Positions 56,790 through 64,000 of a stretch of 64,000 nt of DNA are shown one piece after another. The stretch comes from Cavia porcellus (lineage: Eukaryota; Chordata; Mammalia; Rodentia; Caviidae), in contig NW_026947486.1 of NCBI RefSeq assembly GCF_034190915.1, positions 105,135,312 to 105,199,311 on the forward strand, read 5' to 3'. The notes below the pieces were generated by a model. That model ran no database searches. It saw only the letters and a list, made by a program, of their open reading frames with translations, and was not told where the DNA came from. Both the position numbers and the translations under genes were made by a program. Numbering within the stretch: position 1 is the first letter of the stretch; every line of letters begins with the position of its first letter.

Positions 56790-59281
56790 GTTTTATCGGT
56801 GAATTAGTGCAAACACATTGGGCATTTGCAGCTTGCTCAAAGTCATTTCATTCTCAGCCCTCAGAAATTGCATTGTGTGGATTCAGTACAGCTGTGTTCA
56901 TCTGGACCGTCCTCATATGACCCCATGTTGCCTGTGGATGCTATCCTGAAAAGCATGCACTCAAGTACTTTCAAGAAAGCATTTTCACTGCATTGCATGT
57001 GAATAAAATACGTTTTCAGTTATCCTTATGATGGTTATGTCCCAAATGACAGTGCAGTCAAACATAGGAAATTGTTATGAAGTTAATTACCTGCAATCCA
57101 AAGCCAGAATTACTGTACAACTCATTGAGGAAGGGTTTCACATGTCGATGCAAGTGATGATTCTTACTTCTTACATGATGATGCCCAGTGCCCACTTCAG
57201 AGTGAAGATCAAATGTGGACTGCTGCTCGGCACAGGAGAAGGATGGTCCTTGGGAAAATCTTTTGGACTTGATTTGAATACTCACGCACTGGAAGAAAAA
57301 AGCAAGAAGAACAATTTCAAGAAAAAATAGAAGCAACAAGAAAAATGGAAGAGGACACGAGAATTGTTAGAGTATCAAGTGAAAGCAGAACTGGAAACGA
57401 AGCACGCCTCCCAGAAAGAGTTTACATTTGCAAGGTGCAGCTCAATCTGCCATGATCGAAATGGTTCCTGCTCAGATCCCCCCACAAAACCCAGCATCAC
57501 CAGCAAGGGAGAAAATAGTGTCTACCTCAGAAGATGAATGATTGAAAAACATTGGTACTGCCTCAGTTAAACAAGGTAGTGACTCTTGGTGCAACAGGAT
57601 TGAGAAATTTGGGAAATATTTGCAATATGAGTTCTATTCTTAAAGTGTGCAGTAACTTACTTATTTTTGGCAGTATTTTTTGAGTTTGATCTGAACCATG
57701 GCTGGTTGTGATTGCTGGTGATAAGATCTCACAATACCATCCTTCCGGGACAGATACCGTGGTGTATCAAATGAATGATTGCCAGGAAAAAGAACCAGGC
57801 TTTCTTTGCTCCAGACATCCAAATATATCTCATCGGGACTCAATAGTGGAGCATCAAAAAGTAGAAATACAGAACTTATTCACCTAGAGAGCTAAGTTCA
57901 CACAGTATTTTTCTTTTGTGAATTGAATACCTTATTCCAGGTCATGAGGTCTGGCAAGTGGACTCTGGTCTCATCCTTTGCTATGCTCCACTCAATATGG
58001 AGGGTCATTCTTGCTTTTCAGGGTTATGCCCATTGGGATACTCAGGAATTTCTTTGTGAAATTTTGGATAAAATAGAATATGAACTAGAGACTAGAATGT
58101 TGCCTGCACTCCTTCATAATTCTCAAAGGAAACTGGTCAAGCCATTTCTGAATGTTGTAAATAATATTTTTCATGGAAAATTTTTGGGCAGGTTACATGT
58201 CTTGCATGTGACAACAAATCAAAGACCATAAAAACTTTCCGGAACTTGTCACTGGAATTTCCAGAAAGATACCAGTGCAGTGGAAAAGATGCTACCTCGC
58301 AGCCATGTTTGGTTAGTGAAATGTTGGCCAAATTCATAGAAACTGAAGTGTTAGAAGGAAAGATATAGACATGTGACCAGTGTAACTCAAAGCATAGAAG
58401 CTTCCCCTCAAAGCCTAGCAACAGCTCTTGTACTGCTGCTGACCGTCTCAGGTTCTCAGCCTGTACCTCAAGAAGTTCAGGTGGTCAGGACATAATAACA
58501 GAGAGAAGGTCGGTGCTCAGCTTGGCTTTAAGAAAGTCTTAAAATGGAGCCCTATTACTTCAAGGAGAGCTTAAAATTTCTCAGACCCGAATGCTTTCTC
58601 TATGGCTGGTCTGTCTTCTATAATGATGCATCATGGAAAAGGGTTAGGCAAGAGACACTACACTGTCTCCTGCTATGATTCTGAAGGAACATTCTGGGTG
58701 CACTGCAACGATTCCAAGCTGAGCATGTGCACTGCATAGGCCCAGGCTTGCATCCTGTTCTGCACCAGATGTGACTCTCAGAGGCAACATCAGAGCTCCT
58801 AGGTCACCGCCAGCATCCCAAGGAATGCATGGACACCCCTTCTAGCAAAAGCCTTGCCTGACCCATGATGGCGGTTTGCTTCTTGAAATTTGTATACAGA
58901 CTTGTTTAAAGGACTGAGTTACTTGAAATTTTAAGCTTTTTTTCCTTTACTTATGAATCAGTGCACACTACATTTATATATTTTGTATTTAACAAAACTT
59001 TTTTTGCAGAGATGAAACATAAATACGTGTTTTATGATTGCTTGGTTGTTTTAAACTGCTTGCCTGAGGCTTAGGCTCATCTTACTTCTTACACTGGAAG
59101 TCTTAATTAATTCACATCATGAATTTGTACAATCTATTGAAGAAATGCAGAGAGGCATTTTATAAACATTTGTTATTTATCTTTTGTAATTGTTTTCTAT
59201 ACAAATTTTAAATAGATGAAAAGTTGGACAATTTCTTCACAAATAGTCTTAACCAAAAAAAAAAAAAAAAAAAAAAAAAAA
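56790..59281 (+). pseudogene. USP44P: USP44 processed pseudogene
   Basis: Translated pieces in several frames follow ubiquitin-specific protease 44 from start to end without introns. N-terminal zinc-finger zone near 56800-56970; mid-region near 57040-57300 with YVLND-type and ALWHRR-like text; then a Lys/Glu-rich linker. The Cys box reads GLRNLGNICNMSS (57597-57635; catalytic Cys codon 57621-57623 still TGC). Next come [18 protein letters not shown] and [11 protein letters not shown] (57930-58180), [12 protein letters not shown] (58258-58295), and the His box [21 protein letters not shown] (58650-58710; His codon 58656-58658 kept). The C-terminus ends near 58862, followed by a 3' UTR and A run at 59257-59281. 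Stops and frameshifts are many, so no enzyme is made. The parent is a nuclear deubiquitinase acting in the mitotic checkpoint; USP49 is the close alternative parent. Confidence 0.85.
59257..59281 (+). repeat. Poly(A) tract
   Basis: A pure A run at the 3' end of the USP44 retrocopy, most simply its retained poly(A) tail. About 400 bp of 3' UTR-like sequence precede it. Confidence 0.7.
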
Positions 59282-59476
59282 GGAAACGGACTTTTCTTGC
59301 AGGCAATTTGTTTACTGAAGTCACCTGTGAAAGGAGCTGAGCTAAAGCACTGAAAGCCGAATGTCAAGGCAGCACACTCAACAGTCACACTCAGTGACGT
59401 TCCCCAGGCTCTGCGCACAACAGGGATCAGAAGGCACTTTAACTTGGTTAATGGAATTTGGTTTAAAATTTTAACA

Positions 59477-59605
59477 GTTGTTGGAGGCTGAGGCAGGAGG
59501 ATCACCATCAGTTTGAAGACAGCCTGGGCTTCATAGTGAGTTCAAGGCCAGCCTGAACTGCATAATAAGACCTCGTCTCAAAACACAAACAAAATGTTTT
59601 TTTTT
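59477..59605 (+). repeat. B1-type SINE (5'-truncated)
   Basis: Starts at 'tggaggctgaggcaggagga', continues with 'cagcctgggcttcatagtga' and 'gttcaaggccagcctgaact', ends 'cgtctcaaaacac' and an A-rich tail. Confidence 0.85.
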
Positions 59606-60540
59606 TTAAAGTTTTCTTCATTTGGTGTAGTCTAACCATATCTAAATGAAAATGGCAGATTTACGAATGTATTTTTAGGTGAACTTTGTAACTATGGATA
59701 TGAAAATAAAAGGATAGCTGGGATTTATTTGAATTTGCCAAAGCAATGTATCATGTTTTAGGTCTTATCTTGGATACGAGCTCATTCTATATCCTTGATA
59801 ACACTGTATCTCTTAAAGCTTTGTATAGCTTATTAGGTCAAAGGAATAAAAAAGCCTTGAAGAAAAAATCTTCATAGGCCGAGAAGGTAACTGCTCAAGA
59901 TTGGCAACTGGGATACATGTGTAGCATCTCATATTGCTAAATAGCAGACACCTGCATTTTTTACTCTTCTTAAGATTGTATAAGTACTTGGAATCTCTTG
60001 TATATCACGTGACCCTGGCCTTTTAAAAAATACAGCAAAAATTATCTAAATTTGCATTAACAACACAGTGTGAGATACTTTTTTTGCTCTTCCTTAATCA
60101 AAACGGGGTATACCTCTTTGAAATCCTGCTGCTAATTTAAAAGGGAAGGTTCACTTTTCTCTCCAAATCAGTGACAGAAGATCATGAGTCATTGATGATC
60201 ACTGGAGGATCCTTTGTTCTTCTTTCCTGAAATAAAGTTTGGAGCTCAAAATCTAATGAAAAGAAATGTGAGTCCTACTTGCCACCAGTGGTCACCTGTA
60301 AATAATAAATTTGAAAGGGACACATATTAGCACATTTTAAAAACATTTTTTAAAAGACACATCATCTGGAGCTGCTGATGGGGAAGTCAAATGAGGATTT
60401 GTCACCAAACAGCTTGTGCCAGAAAACACAGCTGGAGTATTAAATGGCTTGGGTTAAAACTTTAGTTTACTAAACAGCTACACAAGTTGTTAGTGCCATT
60501 GTCGTACACACTTATAACTCATTAAAGATTGACATGTACA
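59606..60540. other. AT-rich sequence, no features
   Basis: Could include non-coding retrocopy or old L1 sequence; nothing recognisable. Confidence 0.4.
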
Positions 60541-60544
60541 AAAA

Positions 60545-61400
60545 AATAAGAATAATACAAGGATGTCAATTCGCACCTTTCTTAGTCAACATTGTATTAG
60601 ACATGTTAGCTACAAATATAATAGAAGTAAAATACTACAGATTTTAAAGAAGAAACAAGCTGCCTTTGTTCATAGAAAACATGATTACCCCTGAGAAAAA
60701 TTTTTCATAATCTATTGAAAAGATTCTTCACACAAACTTTTGAAGAATAATTCAGTTTAGCAAAGTTGCAGAGTATAGGGTTGATATACAAAAATTGGTT
60801 TGATTCCTATATGACAGCAATGAACAATTGGAAATTGAAATTCATAGAGAAGCGATGTCATTTAAAGAGCACCAAAACATAAATTATTTAATTATAAATC
60901 TAATAAAATAGATGGGTGATCTGTATGTTGAAAATATATTTGTATTGTAATATTGGCTTTAATAAGTATAAATCACATGCACCAATGTTTATAACACTAT
61001 AGTTTATAACACCCAAATCTTGTAAACAACCCAAAAGTCCATCAACTGACAAATTGACAAATGTAATGAAGTGTTTTTTTTTGTACATAACGGAGTACTA
61101 GTTGGCCAAAAGAAGGATAAACTTGAGACTTTTATAGCTAAATAGATGGACTTTGAGATAATGCTCCTAAAATGAAATAAATTGGGCACATATGTGTAAA
61201 TATCACATTTTCTCTCTGGTGTGAGGGACTGAAACTGTAAACAAGAAGCAAAATATATAATAGATAGTGTGGAATAGGAAGTAATTTTCCAAAGAGAAAG
61301 GGGAGCTGGGGAATGGAAGGGAAAAGAAAAAAGTAAGACAAAAGGAATAAAAGGATGAGTAACATATGGCTTTTTAGAAAACAAAAGTCTATTCACTGAT
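60545..61400 (+). mobile_element. L1 ORF2/3' end fragment, degenerate
   Basis: 'ggatgtcaattcgcaccttt' and 'caacattgtattagacatgt' (RT region), 'agtatagggttgatatacaa', then a jump to 'aacccaaaagtccatcaact', 'aaatagatggactttgagat' and the GA-rich 3' UTR. Internally deleted. Confidence 0.8.
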
Positions 61401-62435
61401 TTAAAAGTACATTGTTAATTATTATTTATCAAAATATGTTTTTGATGACTAAAACACAAACTTTTAGAGAAAGTTTGTGTTGTTAAATTTTTTAAAACTA
61501 CCTATACACCTGTATACATACTAATGAGGTGTGATAGACACAGATCAAGGTTTAAATCACAATTACCTCTAACTGTAAAGTGACAGGTATATTAATTTTG
61601 TATCTACTTGCTAGTCTGATTTTCTTCAGTGTTATACATAAATATGTTCAGTTCATCTCATATAATAAATAATTCTTTTATACATTTGTTTGGCTTTCTC
61701 ATATGGCTGAGAAGGAATGTCACAGAGTGACAGAAATGATTATACACATACATGAATATATGTATATTACATATGATCTTTCCAAATTTCTCTTCATCTT
61801 TCTTATGTTCATCTGAGCAAGTACTAAGATAAATTTGCCCCAGCTTTACCATACAACTATTTTGAAATTTGCATGCTTCCATTCTGCATTAATATTTCCA
61901 AAACTTTAGAATTTTTATTGCACTTACTATCTCCCCCAAACACATTAAGATCAATTATATTTTGACCTTCACATACAATTTTGGCTGTTTTGAATTTAGT
62001 TTTGTTTTCTTTACCCCTATTTAATTTGGTGTGGTAATATGATACCTCACTAATTTCAACAGTGGTTTTAATCAAACAATAGTATAAACAATCATATTTC
62101 AAGTTGCATTTTAAACTATGTCTAAGTATTCATCTCAAGCATATATATTAACCAGATATTTCTCGGGAACATAATTTCCATTCCATTTGTATTGTCTGTT
62201 TTGTAAAAAATATCATTAATTTATATCTTAAATTACTATGCTAAAATCTTTCTGAGAAGAAATCAGATCCTGACAATCTTTTGCCTGATACTTTTTCTAA
62301 AAGTCACTTTCTTTCCTCCTCTTTAAGGGATTATGGGAATTCTTACACACTGCTCAGTCTTTGAATTTGACAGAAAACTGATGCAAGGCTCTAGCATATG
62401 ATGGAATTAAGTGAAACACACAATGCTCGAGCTAA
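61401..62435. other. AT-rich sequence, no firm features
   Basis: Low GC; short frames only. Confidence 0.45.
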
Positions 62436-62439
62436 TCAA

Positions 62440-62675
62440 GACACATTTGCAGCATTTAGCTAAACAGGCTCCAGAGTTAGACTCCTTGGTCAGGAAACAT
62501 TGGAAAACTTATTTAATCTCTCTTAGCCTCCATTTTCTCCTCTGCAAAATAGGGATGATGCCAGTACTTTCCACAGAAGGATGCTGCGAAGATTGAATCA
62601 CTATTTGAGAATCACCCAGATTAGGCATTTCTTTAGGATTAAATAAACATTATCTATTATTGTTTGATAAACTGG
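62440..62675 (+). repeat. MIR-type SINE
   Basis: 'ctccagagttagactccttg', 'cttagcctccattttctcct', 'gcaaaatagggatgatgcca' and 'atgctgcgaagattgaatca' are MIR landmarks in order. Confidence 0.8.
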
Positions 62676-62869
62676 CGTTTTGGGTGGAATTTTCTAGACA
62701 CAGTGGAATAAACATTTGGTTAAGGGAGTCTAATCAATATAATCATGGTTATACGGCTGGCAGAGTATATTAACATTTACTTGCTTATGCTGGATACTCT
62801 CCAATACCTGCACTAGGTGCTACTGCATAGCATCATCTGCTTTCATAAAATCCTGGAGAAACGTGACTA

Positions 62870-63352
62870 TTAATTCTACGATGTCAACTTGACTGAATTA
62901 AAAAATGCCTACCAGGCATGGGGGTGCACACCTGTAATCCCACCACTCAGAAGGCTAAGGCAGGAGAATTTTTGTGAGTTCGAGACCAGCCTGAGCTACA
63001 AAGTGAGCTCAAGAGCACGTTGAACTGCATAGAGAGACTCTGTCTCAAAAAGACCAAAGAAAGAAAGAAATGCCAAGCAGAGCAGTAAAGCAAGCTCCTG
63101 GGCATGTCTGGGTGTGTCATGGAGGCACAGTCTTGAGGTCTATGGCTGGCCCCTTTGCTTGTTCTTCATTGGTGCTGTTTCTCTGTTCTGCTTCCCTGCC
63201 ACCATGAACTGAGCAGACTTACTCTTCATTTTCTTTCCCCATGCTGTTTCTATATTGAAGCCAGCTGACCAAAAACATGAGCCAGTTAAGCTTTGCCTCT
63301 GTTGAGTTGTGGGTATCAGGTACTGTATACAGCAATTGAAAAGTTAATTCAA
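62870..63352 (+). repeat. LTR-like (MaLR-type) repeat interrupted by a B1 SINE
   Basis: 'gatgtcaacttgactgaatt' precedes the SINE; afterwards 'gggcatgtctgggtgtgtca', 'gccaccatgaactgagcaga' and a 3' end 'gcaattgaaaagttaattca' continue the element. Confidence 0.55.
62911..63074 (+). repeat. B1-type SINE
   Basis: 'ccaggcatgggggtgcacac', 'ctgtaatcccaccactcaga', 'gagttcgagaccagcctgag' and 'gagactctgtctcaaaaaga' with an AAGAAAGAAA tail. An AAATGCC-type duplication is seen on both sides (62903-62909 and about 63069-63075). Confidence 0.92.
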
Positions 63353-63361
63353 GAAATCTTC

Positions 63362-63536
63362 TTGTTTCCTAATACTGAGAATTGAACCCAGGGTCTCCAC
63401 ACTGAGCTACAACCTAGTTTTGAGATGTGGTCTCACTAAGTTTGTAAATTGGCCAGGCTGGACTCAAATTTGCAAACCTCATACCTCAGCCTCCCAGAAT
63501 GCTGAGGTTAGAGGTGTGTGCCATCACACTCAGATC
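63362..63536 (-). repeat. Dimeric B1-ID SINE, reverse orientation
   Basis: The plus strand shows 'ctgagaattgaacccagggt' and 'ctgagctacaacct' (ID part reversed), then 'gagatgtggtctcactaagt', 'ggccaggctggactcaaatt' and 'cctcagcctcccagaatgct' (B1 part reversed). Same layout as 24731-24987. Confidence 0.85.
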
Positions 63537-63589
63537 CTTGAATAATCTTACGTAAGTATTAGCATTAATTGGCATAACAGAGTGGTTCA

Positions 63590-63845
63590 GAATTCATGCC
63601 TAAATCAATCTTCCAGTGTGTGAATCCTTGCTCTCCCACTTATTAACGGTGTGACCTGAGACAGATCACTTAAATACTCAACCTTCAGTTTCTCCAACTG
63701 TAAAGAAGTAAACACTTTCAGCAAAGGATCCACTACACTGGTTAACCATGAGGATTACATTAGCTAATGCCTCTTAAGGGCCTCATAGTTCTTGACACAG
63801 GAGTGATTGAGAACTTTGAGCTGTCATTGTTACTGTAACAGGTGA
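63590..63845 (+). repeat. MIR-type SINE
   Basis: 'gtgtgaatccttgctctccc', 'acttattaacggtgtgacct', 'cttcagtttctccaactgta' and 'ccatgaggattacattagct' are MIR landmarks in order. Confidence 0.85.
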
Positions 63846-64000
63846 TAGTTTCTTGTCCCACATTACAAAGCTCCCTCGTTTTCCGTTTCATTTTTTTGGC
63901 ATGGTTCTGTGCTCCTTATGTTAGCAATTTAGTGCTCCTTTGTTAGTGTCAGTGAAAAGTCTTATCTTCAAAATAAACATGATCTCTGGTTGTATTGTAA

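Overview
This window is nuclear DNA from a placental mammal, almost certainly a rodent. It has one CpG island with a coding first exon, long AT-rich non-coding stretches, many LINE-1 pieces, MIR and MER5-like fossils, MaLR-type LTRs, and SINEs of the 7SL-derived B1 type, the tRNA-derived ID type, and a fused B1+ID dimer (two copies read on the minus strand). From memory, the B1-ID dimer is reported from squirrels, dormice, beavers and some hystricognaths, and mouse and rat lack it as a major family, so a squirrel- or beaver-related rodent is the best guess. There are no bacterial, viral-genome, CRISPR or tRNA/rRNA genes.

The only active gene I can support is FGF13 on the minus strand. A 16-codon coding exon (8802-8850, MSGKVTKPKEEKDASK, phase-1 donor) matches the N-terminus of the alternative 'V' (VY) isoform of this X-linked intracellular FGF. 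It sits in a CpG island (about 8450-10130) with a TATA-like box, GC boxes and a CRE-like site near 9800-9920 and a second strong splice donor at 9681/9682, suggesting an alternative promoter and perhaps an extra non-coding exon. Positions 1-8801 are then the intron leading to the next FGF13 exon, which is not in the window. Positions beyond about 9.9 kb are upstream sequence, or intron of longer FGF13 isoforms that start farther away.

Layout: 1-8.8 kb, FGF13 intron with old L1/MIR pieces and two microsatellites; 7.4-10.3 kb, GC-rich promoter region; 10.3-20 kb, unique sequence with MIR and several MaLR LTRs; 20-23.1 kb, an old L1 split by an LTR; 23.1-30 kb, MIR, MER5-like and SINE copies; 30.4-32 kb, a twin-primed (5'-inverted) L1; 32-42 kb, LTR fossils, an inverted L1 3' tail and a candidate solo LTR; 42-54.7 kb, a cluster of L1s including a long, broken but recognisable element (48.87-54.7 kb) with 5' UTR, ORF1, ORF2 and an unusual 3' UTR; 56.8-59.3 kb, a near full-length processed pseudogene of the deubiquitinase USP44; 59.5-64 kb, SINE, L1, MIR and LTR remnants.

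The most interesting structural signal is the 3' UTR of the lineage's L1. It is built of degenerate units of about 150 bp and occurs three times here (30.6-32.0 kb +, 37.8-38.6 kb -, 54.05-54.7 kb +). All identifications come from reading the sequence and from memory of protein and repeat families; no database search was run.
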